DNA of 64,000 bases from Siphonodentalium dalli (taxonomy: Eukaryota > Mollusca > Scaphopoda > Gadilida > Siphonodentaliidae): NCBI GenBank assembly GCA_032622095.1, contig CP136068.1:57934025-57998024 (forward strand). The letters run 5' to 3'. Positions 13,138 through 25,330 of this stretch are shown here, one piece after another. Numbering within the stretch: the stretch's first letter is position 1; every line of letters begins with the position of its first letter. The notes under the pieces are model-generated. The model was not told the origin of the DNA and did no database searches. It was given only the letters and a program-made list of their open reading frames with translations. A program made the position numbers and the translations under genes.

Positions 13138-14945
13138 GAAAAATGTAAATGTTCTCGTTTCGGGGGAGGGTTATGTTTTTCGTTTTAATTTGAAAATTTT
13201 TGGGGTGACTTACACCACTGTTTGTTTTTATATATGTTTATTCATTTAAATTACCACAACCAGTGGTATATAGTGCTACATTGCTCCACTGACCCGCCTG
13301 CCCGCTGCGTTCAAATACAAACATATTTAAATAAAGAATTCGCCCAACCAGCCACCGCAGCACCGCGACTCCGATAAGCACACACCAACCCAGCCCGGGC
13401 GATCGACGGCGTAGAGTTTGTATGGTGAACAATTTCCTGCGTCAGTTGCTACCCCATCCCCAAAAATCGTGCACTACACAAATACTTGTATATGGTATAA
13501 ATTGAAGAAATTGGCACCCGAGCTTCAACCGGAGGGGCCCACCCAGCTCGCACCCCTGCAGTGAATGGTCGGGGAATAAATATAGGTCAAACTGATCGTA
13601 CAATCATAAATTAACTGGGCAGGACAGGTCAGCGTATAGGAATTCACGCGCAGCTCAAAGCAGGGCGGGGAGACCAGCTCATGTGCACGGGCAAAATTTG
13701 TAAAAACACGGGTTCTAATTCAGGTCACATGTTGTCTGCCAGGAGGATAGCAGGTTAGTTTATTCGTTCTCGGGGATTCAATTTGTTTGTGACATTTAAC
13801 CTGTGAATTTCATTCTTTATTTATTCGGATTTACCAGCTTGTTTCTTCTCTGGCAATACGGGTTTTTAATTGTAACATTATAATATCGAGTGGTGGGCTT
13901 TGGTGCACATGGACTTGTCTTCTGTCCCGCTGTTGGGCATCATGTGAGTATTACTATATGAGAACACATGCATATATACATGTACATGCCTTTAAATAAT
14001 TATGATTAAATTAAAAGTACACAGTCCAACTCAATGATCCCTATATCGTCAGATTCCAACAACAACAACAACAACAAAAACAACAACAACAACATTGCAA
14101 TTTATCTAGGACCACCTATAGTTATCAGAATTGATTAACTTCCAAGAATTAATGCTAATCATTGTCAACTATTTATATATATATAGGTGGTCCCAGATAA
14201 ATTGCAATGTTGTTGTTGTGTTGGAATCTGACGGTGTGGGGATCATCGAGTTGGATTGTGTACTTTTAATTTAATTATAATTATTTAAAGGCATGTACAT
14301 GTATATATGCATATGTTCTCATATAGTAATACTCACATGATGACCCCAAGCGGGACAGAAGACAAGTCCATGTGCACCAAAGTCCACCACTCGATATTAT
14401 AATGTTACAATTAAAAACCCGTATTGCCAGAGTAGAAACAAGCTGGTAAATCCGAATAAATCAAGAATGAAATTCACAGGTGAAATGTTACAAACCATTC
14501 ACTGCAGGGGTGCGAGCTGGTGGCCCCCTCCGGTGAAGCTCGGGTGCCAATTTCTTCAAATTTATACCATATACAAGTATTTGTGTAGTGCACGATTTTT
14601 GGGGAGGGGGGTAGCAAGTGACGCAAGAAATTGTTCACCATACAAACTCTACGTCGGCGATCGCCCGGGCTGCATGCGTTGGTGTGTGCTTATCGGAGTC
14701 GCGGTGCTGCGGTGGCTGGTTGGGCGAATTATTTATTTAAATATGTTTGTATTTGAACGCAGCCGGCAGGCGGGTCAGTGGAACAATGTAGCACTATATA
14801 CCACTGGTTGTGGTAATTTAAGTGAATAAACATATATAAAAACAAACAGTGGTGTGTAAGTCACCCTGAGTCACCCCAAAATTTTCCAAATTAAAACGAA
14901 AAACCTAACCCTCCCCCAAACGAGAACGTTTATACTAAATATAAC
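13138..14945. mobile_element. Large palindromic foldback element (1.8 kb)
   Basis: Two long inverted arms, about 13138-14115 and 14186-14945, face each other around a short AT-rich centre. Matching landmarks are gagggttatgtttttcgttt / aaacgaaaaacctaaccctc at the outer ends, the segment encoding the same spurious peptide in both arms, caacaacaac / gttgttgttg, and tctaggaccacctata / tataggtggtcccaga next to the centre. The right arm lacks about 210 bases present in the left arm near 13565-13785. There is no transposase. It looks like a foldback-type DNA transposon or a recent inverted duplication. Confidence 0.85.
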
Positions 14946-16833
14946 TAGGGGTCCACCCCACAACTTCCACCACTTTTACACCCTACCATAAGGTATATAA
15001 CTCAAAAACGTCAATTCCACTAATTGTATTTTGAAAACAAAGCTAAAAATCAAAATAATATTGTCTCACATAATTTCATGTAAACCTAAAATTCAATTCA
15101 CAACACCTTGAGATATAAACCCAACTGTTAACAAGAGCAATTCTTATATCTAGGTAATGTAAAATTCCAACTTATATATAATATAACTGGTTGTGCACCT
15201 TTAAATTCCCAGGTTGAAAAATCAAATAATAAGACCAATTCCAACCTGTATCTGCTGTAAATTCAAACTAAAATTGTGTTATATATAAACTGGGAGTCTG
15301 TGCAACATTTTTGTGGTGCACCTTTCCAACTGTTACCTAATATTTCAAATTTAGGAATTCAACCCCCACCCATAAGTTAAAAAAAACTCTAATCCACGTA
15401 AGTACTGTTTGAAAAGAACATATGTCTGGTTAATAATCTTGTACCCATCTAAAAACACTTTCACCTCTCTACAATTGTTTACACAAATCAAATATTCAAC
15501 ACAATATAATGCAAGTGGAACTACTCTATTCCAATAGGTAAATACAAGATGCAAAACATAGTTCACTCCCCTCGCTACGAGATGTCTGAACGCTGCCGGC
15601 ATGTGTATTTTCTTAATGGGAGACAATATTTCGGTTGCTGTCAGTCTGGCCGGTAGGTGGCTAATTCAGAGGACCGCTTCATTTCCGGTTGTAATGTAAA
15701 TAGCTTCGTTTAAGCGTTAGTGTTGACACAAGCTACATCTAGCAATAAACATCGCCATACCGTAAGGGTTGTTGTTGGTTGTTCACAAAGTGGTTTAGTC
15801 AATGTGATTTCACATTGTTATGGTGGTTGTACAATGACAGGCAGTTACAGTTGAGCGATCGACATTATTGAATATGTGCACTCCTGTAGATTCGATAATG
15901 GGCGATAAAGGCTTCGATATCCAGGACATGTTAGATTATAAAGATGTAACAGTAAATATAGCAAACGTGTGCATATTGAACGTATTACAGGATTATTAAA
16001 ACCTTTCATAAATACTTACCAACAGACCACTGAATGCTATAGAAACACTTCTGCTGTCAAGTGAAATAACATTTATGTCACGGCATTGTTCCCGATAATG
16101 CATAATATTTCCATATTTAGAGATCCCCATCCGCTTTGACACCAAGTTAATTAAAATATCTTTCCCAAAATATATGCATAATTATAATAAAATAGAAATG
16201 ATATGGCAATCACTAATGCAAAAATTGTGTATTTAATATTCATCAATATCGGTTAATGAAAAGATGAACGCTCTTCTGATCGGGCGTTCTAGTGCTAAAA
16301 TACAACAAGTAATTAAATCCCGGCTTCGCCCTAATTAACGTAAGCGATATGACAATAAAAGCACAACCCATCTTTGTAATAATTTCACACTTATATTGTT
16401 GTTTACACCATGGAAATATATATATATATATCTTTAACCGGAAGTCGGCAGGTCGTCTGACCATTAATTATCTCCCTGTTATAAGATCGCCCATTAAATC
16501 TAACATTTTTTATTGAAGTGTTTTGTCAGATACAATTCATTCTGGCTTGATCTAGACAATGTTCAAATGAATATGGACAGTTCAGTTTCTCAGTATAATG
16601 CAGAATGAATTGTAACCTACCAAAGTCTCAAATAAATAAATGCGACATTTCTTCACAATACGTGTAGGTGCGGGCGACGGTAGTCCTGCGTAGGGGACTG
16701 AACTCTGCATGGAGCTTGAGGTAAATACTGAGAATTTAGTTTAAGGTAGTACAATACTCTATTCTTATAATATAGTTGTCATCAATTCATGGGTCATATC
16801 AATGGGCATGCTACAAGTCTGAATTTAGTGCGT
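14946..16833. other. No gene recognised
   Basis: Nearly 1.9 kb with no recognisable coding region. The minus-strand frame at 15351-15626 shows no family features. Short AT runs and a small (TA) tract near 16418-16430 are present. Confidence 0.5.
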
Positions 16834-16845
16834 CTGACATTTGCA

Positions 16846-16930
16846 GAATGAGGTCCCCAGAGAGTGAATATAGTGATGCTATCCCACACGGCGTGCTAGC
16901 GTAAAAAAAATTCACCCTCAGTGGACATCT
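16846..16930. repeat. Short inverted-repeat element, copy 1
   Basis: gaggtccccagagagtgaat at the left pairs imperfectly with ttcaccctcagtggac at the right, around a centre containing gtgatgctat. A second, better-preserved copy lies at 17432-17508, on the other side of the SINE. It is probably a MITE family. Confidence 0.55.
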
Positions 16931-16978
16931 TTCTACTTAGGCCTCAACTGCTATGGGATACCTAGGATAGGGATGATT

Positions 16979-17265
16979 GATTGATTTTGGTTTAATGTCG
17001 CTTTCAGAAACTAAGGCCATATCACGATATTGCCAGTTTAGTGGTGGATGAAATCCGTACACTTACGACTAATCTAACATTGATTTCAATGGCTGATAAA
17101 TTCGTCGACCACCGTCCATCGATGAGTAACTGGCAACTCTACCAGATTACGATTTCGAGTTACAAAGTCCATGATGGCAACATGTGCATTTGAACCCTCA
17201 ACCCCCAGCTGGAGGGCGAGTCGGCATGGATTTGTACCCCTAACGGACCGAGCCACCGAGGCCCC
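16979..17265 (-). mobile_element. tRNA-like SINE
   Basis: Read on the minus strand it begins GGGGCCTCGGTGGCTCGGTC, resembling a tRNA acceptor/A-box region. About 70-80 bases later it has GGGTTCAAATGC, close to a B box. It ends in a taaaccaaaatcaatcaatc tail, typical of LINE-mobilised elements in molluscs. ATGATT flanks both sides (16973-16978 and 17266-17271) as a target duplication. Length about 287. The superfamily central domain was not identified. Confidence 0.65.
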
Positions 17266-17431
17266 ATGATTAGGTTGAAGTTCCCCACTTGAAGTTGGTG
17301 GTGTTCACTCATTAGTCACCTCCATTATGCAAATTAGTGGATATAGGAACTCAACAGAAGGGGAAAAGTAAATAAAACAATGATAGTTTGAGACTAAAAT
17401 ACTTCCCATAAGATATGAGCCATAAGCATAA

Positions 17432-17508
17432 TGAGGTCCCCAGAGGGTCACTAAATTTGGTGATGCTAGTTGGATATCGTCACTAAATTCACCCTCTGGG
17501 GACCTGAT
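17432..17508. repeat. Short inverted-repeat element, copy 2
   Basis: gaggtccccagagggt pairs with accctctggggacct around a core with ggtgatgctagttgg. It is the same family as 16846-16930. Confidence 0.7.
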
Positions 17509-17739
17509 TCTGCAAATCTCGGACACACTAACTTCAGACTTGGCATACAATCTTAAAAATAACAAACTAACAACTAGAGGTCAGATTCCATGGAATCAGA
17601 TATACTTCCATGTAGAGGAGCGGTATTCCATCCCATCCCATCCCATGTGAGTGTTATGCGTATAATGTGTGTTCCTCTTCGTGCGAATGTATATTGGTGC
17701 CTTACAATCCGATGGTGGACTTGCATTGACATTTCTAAA

Positions 17740-18379
17740 TCTCATATATATTTTGAAGACCTCTGTCTGTTTGTCTGTCTGTCTGTATGTTTGTCTGTAT
17801 GTTTGTCATTTATACAAATCTACGATTCTCGACCGATCGGGACCAAACTTGGTACGTGTGTGTAGTTTGACCAGGCGATGGACGTTGTCGTATTAGCGAG
17901 CCCGTGCGGCGCCCGCTTCGCGCATGCGCAGACGATATCTCGGAAACGGGTGGAGCTATCGACTTGAAATTTGCTATGTGAATGTATCTTGCCCCGGATA
18001 CGAATTTTATCGGGTCGCCGAGCCCGTGCGACGCCAGCTTCGCGCATGCGCAGACCAGATATCGGAAACGGATAGAGCTATCGACTTTAAATTTGGTATG
18101 TGAATGTATCTTGCCCTGGATACGAATTTTAATGGGTCGCCGAGCACGTGTGACGCCAGCTTCGCGCATGCGCAGACGAGATCTCGGAAACGGGTGGAGC
18201 TATCGACTTGAAATTTGCTATGTGAATGTATCTTGCCCCGGATACGAATTTTATCGGGTCGCCGAGCCCGTGCGACGCCAGCTTCGCGCATGCGCAGACC
18301 AGATCTCGGAAACGGGTGGAGCTATCGACTTGAAATTTGGTTTTTGAATAGCCCGGACAACGTCGGGCTCATCGGCTAG
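17740..18379 (+). mobile_element. Helitron-like non-autonomous element, array copy 1
   Basis: It starts TCTCATATATATTTTGAAG after an A and continues with a CTGT/TTGT microsatellite. It then has a unique lead-in and three ~121-base core repeats (each with gtgaatgtatcttgcc), followed by a 3' hairpin (AGCCCG...CGGGCT) and the terminal CTAG at 18376-18379. TC start, 3' hairpin and CTRR end are Helitron hallmarks. Microsatellite plus tandem core is the layout of Helentron-associated (HINE) or bivalve pearl-type elements. It encodes no protein; arginine-rich frames through the core are artefacts of the repeats. Confidence 0.8.
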
Positions 18380-18885
18380 TCTCATATATATTTTGAAGAC
18401 CTCTGTCTGTTTGTTTGTCTGTATGTTTGTCTGTCATTGATACAAATCTACGATTCTCGACCGATCGGGACGAAACTTGGTACGTGTGTGTAGTTTGACC
18501 AGGCGGTGGACGTTGTCGTATTGGCGAGCCCGTGCGGCGACCGCTTCGCGCATGCGCAGACGAGATCTCGGAAAAGGGTGGAGCTATCGACTTGAAATTA
18601 GGTATGTGAATGTATCTTGCCCCGGATGCGAATTTTATCGGGTCGCCGAGCCCGTGCGACGCCAGCTTCGCGCATGCGCAGACGAGATCTCGGAAACGGG
18701 TGGAGCTATCGACTTGAAATTTGGTATGTGAATGTATCTTGCCCCGGATACGAATTTTATCGGGTCGCCGAGCCCGTGCAACGCCAGCTTCGCGCATGCG
18801 AAGACCAGATCTCGGAAACGGGTGGAGCTATCGACTTGAAATTTGGTTTTTGAATAGCCCGGACAACGTCGGGCTCATCGGCTAG
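18380..18885 (+). mobile_element. Helitron-like element, array copy 2
   Basis: This copy abuts the preceding one directly: CTAG of copy 1 is followed at once by TCTCATATATATTTTG. It has the same lead-in, two core repeats, the same hairpin, and CTAG at 18882-18885. It is shorter than copy 1 because it has one core unit fewer. Confidence 0.8.
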
Positions 18886-19422
18886 TCTCATATATATTTT
18901 GAAGACCTCTGTCTGTCTGTCTGTATGTTTGTTTGTCTGTCATTTATACAAATCTACGATTCTCGACCGATCGAGACGAAACTTGGTACGTGTGTGTAGT
19001 TTGACCAGGCGGTGGACGTTGTCGTATTGGCGAGCCCGTGCGGCGCCCGCTTCGCGCATGCGCAGACGATATATCGGAAACGGGTGGAGCTATCGACTTG
19101 AAATTTGCTATGTGAATGTATCTTGCCCCGGATACGAATTTTATCGGATCGCCGAGCCCGTGCGACGCCAGCTTCGCGCATGCGCAGACGATATCTCGGA
19201 AACGGGTGGAGCTATCGACTTGAAATTTGGTATGTGAATGTATCTTGCCCCGGATACGAATTTTATCGGGTCGCCGAGCCCGTGCGACGCCAGCTTCGCG
19301 CATGCGCAGACCAGATCTCGGAAACGGGTAGAGCTATCGACTTGAAATTTCGGGCTGGGTAGAGCTATCGACTTGAAATTTGGTTTTTGAATAGCCCGGA
19401 CAACGTCGGGCTCATCGGCTAG
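18886..19422 (+). mobile_element. Helitron-like element, array copy 3
   Basis: The third head-to-tail copy again starts TCTCATATAT directly after CTAG and ends with hairpin and CTAG at 19419-19422. It has two core repeats plus a short local duplication (gggtagagctatcgacttga) near 19326-19375. Confidence 0.8.
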
Positions 19423-19850
19423 TTTAATATATATATTGGTACTTCTGTCTGTCTGTTTGTTTGTCTGTCAGCTATGGCCGGGAAAACTGCTGTACGGATT
19501 TTGACGAAATCTGATAAATGTGGGTACTTTTGTCCAGGGAGTGTTTTGGACGGGTCGAATCGTGACCCCCGACCTGACATTGGTCTTCAGAAAGGTCAAT
19601 CGAATGTCAAATCGGGTAAAACAGACGGATTTCCACGAAATTCGATACCTTGGGGTACTTTTGTCCGGGGAGTCTTTTGGGCGGGTCAAGTCGTGACCCC
19701 GACCTGACATTGACCTTCGAAATGGTCAGTTCAAGGTCAAATCGGGTAAAACGAACGGATTTCGACGAAATTTGATACCTAGGAAAACTTTTGTCCGGGG
19801 AGTGTTTTGGACAGGTCAAATCGTGACAATAGGTTACTTTTACAGTAGAG
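19423..19850 (+). repeat. Related CTGT + ~127-base tandem-core repeat
   Basis: After a tatata stretch and a CTGT microsatellite come about three copies of a ~127-base unit containing tttgtccggggagt, gaccccgacctgacattg and ggtcaaatcgggtaaaac. The same unit, in opposite orientation, forms the core of the element at 24678-25330. No clear 3' hairpin/CTAG was found here, so it may be a truncated Helitron-like copy. Confidence 0.6.
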
Positions 19851-19959
19851 CGGACATACCTATATAGTATATCGGTGAGCATATTCATGCATTTGACTTG
19901 CTTCTTGATAAGTCCGTTTGAATTTGCGTCATGAAGAGAGGGTTTGAATTTGAGTTATA

Positions 19960-20300
19960 TATATCACCCGTTACAACTTTATACGCTACCAGGGTTAAAC
20001 CGTTCAATATAAATCAACCCACACTAACACGCATTCTCCGTTGGGCATCTTACATTTATAGTATAGCCGTCAAACTTCTGGGACGTACATAAAGTATGTC
20101 AACGTACATGCTACGACATTATCTTGCTCTTTAACCAGCCGGTTTGGATTTGGCGGGAAAAGTAGTTGCAATATTTCCGTACACCGTAACGCGGAATGTA
20201 CTGGGTAAAAACATTTTTAGGCGGTATATTCGAGTCTGAATCTCTCGTCCAATTCGGAATATGCAATAACATTTTTTTAGCTCTATACTTATAAAAAAAA
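19960..20300. repeat. Dispersed repeat family R, copy 1
   Basis: Landmarks tctccgttgggcat, ttgctctttaaccagccggt and tttggatttggcgggaaaa recur at 21380-21490 and 21725-21850. The tail ttcggaatatgcaataa recurs near 21940. It is non-coding. Confidence 0.6.
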
Positions 20301-20317
20301 AAAAACTCAGTAACTCG

Positions 20318-20608
20318 GTAACTCCTCAGGAAAAGCTCGGACACAAGTTTTGATGCCGTTGTAGGGCATATCGAGTTGTGCATACGGTCCAATTTTCGAT
20401 GCTCTGCTCCTTATAATTTCCGAGATAATAAAATGACATGTTTTCGTATAAAGGGAGATAACTCTGCGAAGAAAGCGCGGACAATATTCGTTATGCGACT
20501 AAGGCATAAAACTCATTTGCCCCAACATACTTACCAACTTTTAGTTTTCTACTGCTCATACTTTCCGAAATATAGTGATTATAAAAGTGTGGAGTATTTT
20601 AATAATAA
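20318..20608. repeat. ~290-base repeat, copy 1 (copy 2 at 23980-24275)
   Basis: The segment from about gtaactcctcaggaaaagct to gtgtggagtattttaataat is almost identical to 23980-24275. The conserved open frame in both is just the repeat. In copy 1 the AAT run is interrupted by a Helitron-like 3' end (CTAG at 20609-20612); in copy 2 it runs on into a different tandem repeat. Confidence 0.85.
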
Positions 20609-20660
20609 CTAGCGGCTTTTCGAATTCCCGGTGGGAAATTCGTATACTTCCATATAATTA
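20609..20660 (-). mobile_element. 3' end of another Helitron-like element
   Basis: On the minus strand, GAATTTCCCACCGGGAATTC forms a hairpin followed by gaaaagccg and CTAG (plus 20609-20612), next to a T-side AAT run. The element body would extend to higher coordinates, but its 5' end is not evident. Confidence 0.55.
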
Positions 20661-22300
20661 AAGGTTTGTAATGATTCTCGTTTTACATGTATTGCGCTTC
20701 ACCACTATCTATTTCTTCTTCTCTCTTCCTGTTTCTCGCGTTGATGCTACTTTTATGTTTTGATTTTTATGGTGTACACCTGTTTGTTTGTTTTCACTGT
20801 CATCCGTAATTGACCAAAGTCTCAGGTACTGTGTTTCTCTGGTACTTTGTGCATAATTACTTTTCCCAGTGAATGTTTGAAGTCACGTTATATCTGGGAA
20901 AATTCAATTTACATGACTAAATAGTAGCATGTGATTGCCCCTATGCTGCTGAACTATGAGACTGCTTCAATAATTCAATACCAATAGTTAGTTATGTACA
21001 CGCACCAAGAAGATTGACACATCTGCCAAATTACAGACATTGTAATTTGTATCACGATGCAGACAAAACAATTGAGTGCACAAATAGTCATACTATTTTT
21101 CTTGATATAAACGGTAAATATTGTTCCATGCTCACAAGATACGGTTGAGTTAGTTGTACGTACGTTTTACGATATAATTAGAGGGTCGCCATGAGTAAAC
21201 CATTCGCTCCAAAACTCAGGAAATCGCACTTAAATGGCGCGTTGATACTCCAAATAACATCCACTCATCAAAAATGTTTTATCCCCATGTTTGATTTTTG
21301 GAGTATTCTTTCACCTTTCGTTTTCGGTAGAATTTGCATATTTGGACCCACCTGAATGCGAGCTCTCCGTTGGGCAGGTTGCTTATATAGTAGAACGCTC
21401 AAAGTTTGGGAAAGTATCTACGGTATATCAAAATACCTGCTTCTACATTAGCTCGCTCTTTCGTTGGCCCGTTTCAATTTGGCGGGAAAAATAGGTTAGT
21501 GATACAGCACTTAACTATTCTCATTTACCTTATAAAGCCTCACCACGAGTAAACCTTCGGCTTTAGGGCGATTGATACAGACATGACTAAGTTGCGCCTG
21601 GACACTAGCTATCACATCCACTTATCAAATTTTGTTTATCTTGATGTCTGTTTTTTTTTTAAATTTCCCCCCTTTGATTTTCGTTGAAATTTGCCAAAAG
21701 TTTGAACCCACCTGAAGCTGGGTCGCTTTTGGGCATGTTGCTTTTAAAGTAGAGTGGTCAAACTTTGGAATCATACCTAAACGATACCGCCGTATATGCT
21801 ACTGCATTAACCTTGCTCAACAATTAGACCGTCTGGATTTGGCGCTATAAATAGAACATTTATTTTCCCGATCGTAGGTCGGTAACGATCGGACCAAAAA
21901 CTAACAATTGGTATATTCTGATCCGCATCACTCTTCCCATTCGGAATATGCAATAAAAAGTTTACAGCGCTAGACTTGTTTTTTTTTTTTGTGTGTGCTA
22001 AATCTGACGTTTACATTCGCCACCGGTCTGCCTGGTCTCACAACCCGGTCTGGTCTCACAACCCCGGCATGGTCCCACCGCTTTTCCGGGCCTGGTCTCA
22101 CCCTCTCCTGCGCTCCAGCTCCTCCAACAGCTATTTTCCTTCATTAAGGAGAGACATTTATCATTTTTGGACATTCAGTGGTCGGTAACTCTGTCAATTG
22201 TCGACCGATTTACAAAATGTTTACGGCATCGTTATCGGGTTAAATTGTGGACTATGACATGTAAGTTTGGTCGCAATCATAGAGAATTTATTTTTACGAC
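20661..22300. repeat. Repeat family R, copies 2 and 3; no gene
   Basis: Copies of repeat R lie at about 21180-21500 and 21540-21990, each roughly 330 bases with shared phrases (tgaacccacctgaa..., ttggcg.... and so on). The remainder is AT-rich. No coding region is supported. Confidence 0.55.
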
Positions 22301-22611
22301 TTTGAACACCCGACCCCCACTCCCCGGGTAATAATCGGACAACGTCCATTTTGCAGAACTGAACTACGTTTACGTTGCTCTACGTCATAACATTTGTCCC
22401 GTTCCGCTGCATCAATTTGTTCTAGATATACTCTACAGTTGTCGATAAATGTGAGAGGGCGGTTTAAGGCCCATAACTCCATAAATCAAGAAAGGACAAA
22501 ATTCGCAATAGAAACACTTCCGTCTACTGTGGGAGTTGAACAAACTCAGAACATTTCAGCGTTCTACATTTAGCGGTTCCTGAGATATAAGGGTACGCTT
22601 TTACTAGGAAG

Positions 22612-23060
22612 AAGAAGAATAATAATAGAGAAAAATATTTTTATTTTTTTAAAGTGCGATAATCCCTTAAAGAAACGTTGGGCCGAACTGGGGATACCAA
22701 TATCGTCAGTAACTCTTAGGTGCCTACATTTCCTGAAAATTTCGCGTTCCTACTGTCATTAGTTTCGGAATACTTGCAATTAAACGGAAAACTGGGTCAA
22801 CAGAAATACAATATTCTCCCATATTAAAATATGGAAGTATAATAATAATAATAGTGAAAAATATATATATTTTTTTAATTTCATTCCGTGGCGAAGCGTT
22901 CTGGCGACATCGCAATACCTTCATTTTCAGTATCCCTGAGATGCCTACGTTCCCTAGAGATTTCACGGTCCTCCTCCAATTAGTTTCTGAGTATTTTCAA
23001 TAAAACGGAAAACGGCCCCAATAGAAAAACAATATACTTCCTTGGTTACACCATGGAAGT
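22612..23060. repeat. ~230-base tandem repeat (two units); third copy 24284-24500
   Basis: Each unit contains a T-rich stretch, gttcc-tagagatttc or cctgaaaatttcgcgtt, attagtttc and tggaagtataataata. The 24284-24500 copy is almost identical to the second unit (ggcgaagcgttctggcgaca). Units end at the AAT/TAA simple run. Confidence 0.7.
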
Positions 23061-23979
23061 ATAATAATAGAGAAAATATTGAGATGAAAGAATCGCAGTT
23101 TAGTAACACAAAATATTCAGTTGTGTGAACATATGTTATCCTGGCTTTTGTATTTTCATCTGAAGTGTATGGGAGTGACCCTCCCCTGCCTCGAAACTGT
23201 GTGACGGGATAAGCACATTGTCAACCTGGGCTCAAAATGCGACCTTTGAGGGCCCGTAACTTCGTTATTTACCAACGGATTTTAAAACTGTTTTCAGTTT
23301 TGTGATCTGCTGCTGCTGCTGCTGCTGCTCTCATCTGATTCAGAGACGAATAACATTTTTGAAATTGACAAGCATATGTGCCCAATTTGAAACTTTGAGG
23401 GACCAAATCTCTGACATTTTCCAACGGATTAACGATCTGTTTTCAGTTTCGTAATCAGCTTGTGTGGTAGATGTTATATTCCAAGTTTAATCTGATTCTG
23501 AGACCAAAACAATTTGGGACCTGGGACCACCCCCTCTCCAAACCCACAATACTGAACCGAACCTGGCAGATTTTGGCGCACCACTTGCGCTCTTTATTCC
23601 GGTCACATCAGCGTGTGATACGGCTTTTAATGTCGGATACTTTCAGAGGAGTTGCGGTCGTTAGCAGATCAGCGCAAAAACGCGAATTTCCAGGACCAAC
23701 AACTCTGGTGTTTCTAATCGGATTTCAAAATTTCGTTTTGCTGTATGATCAACTTCACTCCTGGAATGCGCATACCTTAATAGACTACTTTAGTTAAGAA
23801 ATTTGTTTTTCGAAAAATTTGCCCCTACCCCAATGTAAAAATATATGACCGACCCTGTCCAGTTTTTGTTTTCGCAATGAACTGACAACTACCAAGAGAA
23901 CTGTGAAAACCAAATTCGGTTATCTACAATGATACAAAAGAACAGCTGGGTACAACCAATTTGAGGTTTGCCTATTTAT
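23061..23979. other. No gene; small repeats
   Basis: Contains a (CTG)7-8 tract near 23308-23330 and two related phrases, ccaacggatt...ctgttttcagttt..gt.atc, at about 23270-23305 and 23422-23458, a short duplicated repeat. Nothing coding is recognised. Confidence 0.5.
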
Positions 23980-24677
23980 GGGCGGTAACTCCTCAGGAAA
24001 AGCTCGGACACAAGTGTTGATGACGTTGATCTGTAGGGCATATCGAGTTGTGCATACGGTCCAATTTTCGATGCTCTGCTCCTTATAATTTCCGAGATAA
24101 TAAAATGACATGTTTTCGTATAAAGGGAGATAACTCTGCGAAGAAAGCGCGGACAATATTCGTTATGCGACTAAGGCATAAAACTCATTTGCCCCAACAT
24201 ACTTACCAACTTTTAGTTTTCTACTGCTCATACTTTCCGAAATATAGTGATTATAAAAGTGTGGAGTATTTTAATAATAATAATAATAATAGTGAAAAAT
24301 ATATATTTTTTTAATTTCATTCCGTGGCGAAGCGTTCTGGCGACATCGCGATACCTTCATTTTCAGTATCCCTGAGATTCCTACGTTCCCTAGAGATTTC
24401 ACGGTCCTCCTCCAATTAGTTTCTGAGTATTTTCAATAAAACGGAAAACGGCCCCAATAGAAAAACAATATACTTCCCTGGCTACACCATGGAAGTATAA
24501 TTATAACTCAATGTAATATATCATGACTAATCCTTTAAGGGGTTTCAACACCTGAGATATGTCAGAATGTGTATAGTTTAGAAGCACATACACACATGTG
24601 TACTTAATTGTTAAGCTAGTATACCACATGCAGGAATATATCCTATTTGAAGACCACATCAATCATATTATATAACA

Positions 24678-25330
24678 CTAGCTGGTGGACCCGACTTCGT
24701 CCGGGCTGTTTCCCCTCTGCTTTTCGGCGAATTGCGTGATTTGACCTTGAATTGTCCATTTTGAAGATCAAGGTCAGGTGGGTTCACGATTTGACCCGTC
24801 CAAAACACTACTCGGACAAAAGTACCCGACAAAAGTACCCGTCGACATCCATCCGGTTTTACCAGATTTGACCTCGAATTGATCATTTTGAAGGTCAAGG
24901 TCAGGTCGGGGTCACGATTTGACCCGTCGAAAACACTCAGTGGACAAAAGTAACCCTATGTATAAAATTTCGTCGAAATCCCATCAAAATTCGCGATTTG
25001 ACCTTGAATTGACCCGATTTCAAGGTCAAGGTCACGTCGCACGGGCAAACGAATAGGCTCACGGCACTCCCCATACAAAAGTATCCCTAGACACTAATTT
25101 TCATCGAAATCCCGTGATACTCGGGCGTTCGACCTTGAAATGACCCGATTTTAAGGTCAAAGTCACGTCGCACGGGCAAATTAATAGGCCCATGCCACTC
25201 CCCGGCCGAAAGTACCCCCACATACCAAGTTTCATAGAAATCGGCTCGTCCGTTTTCGAGTCCATCGCGAACAGACAGACACACACACACACACCCTCAC
25301 ACACACAAATTTCCCCAAATATATAATAGA
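24678..25330 (-). mobile_element. Helitron-like element, minus strand
   Basis: On the minus strand it starts TCTATTATATATTTGGGG (25330) and continues with a GTGT/CTGT microsatellite. It has several core units with gaccttgac-type motifs and cccggccga, and ends with a hairpin (CCCG...CGGG within AGCCCGGACGAAGTCGGG), tccacc and AGCTAG, with CTAG at plus 24678-24681. The core is shared with 19423-19850. A further Helitron-like 3' end abuts its 5' end. Confidence 0.75.

Noticed and set aside
15351-15626. 91-residue minus-strand open frame
   Set aside because: No recognisable motif, AT-rich chance composition, no supporting context.
17810-19362. Several overlapping open frames rich in Arg (for example REAGVARARRPDKIRIR) on both strands
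   Set aside because: They follow the ~121-base Helitron-like core repeats, change with repeat number and occur on both strands; there is no protein family signal.
20376-24314. Identical 78-residue open frames at 20376 and 24048
   Set aside because: Identity comes from a dispersed DNA repeat; no codon-level sign of selection can be shown and no family resemblance.
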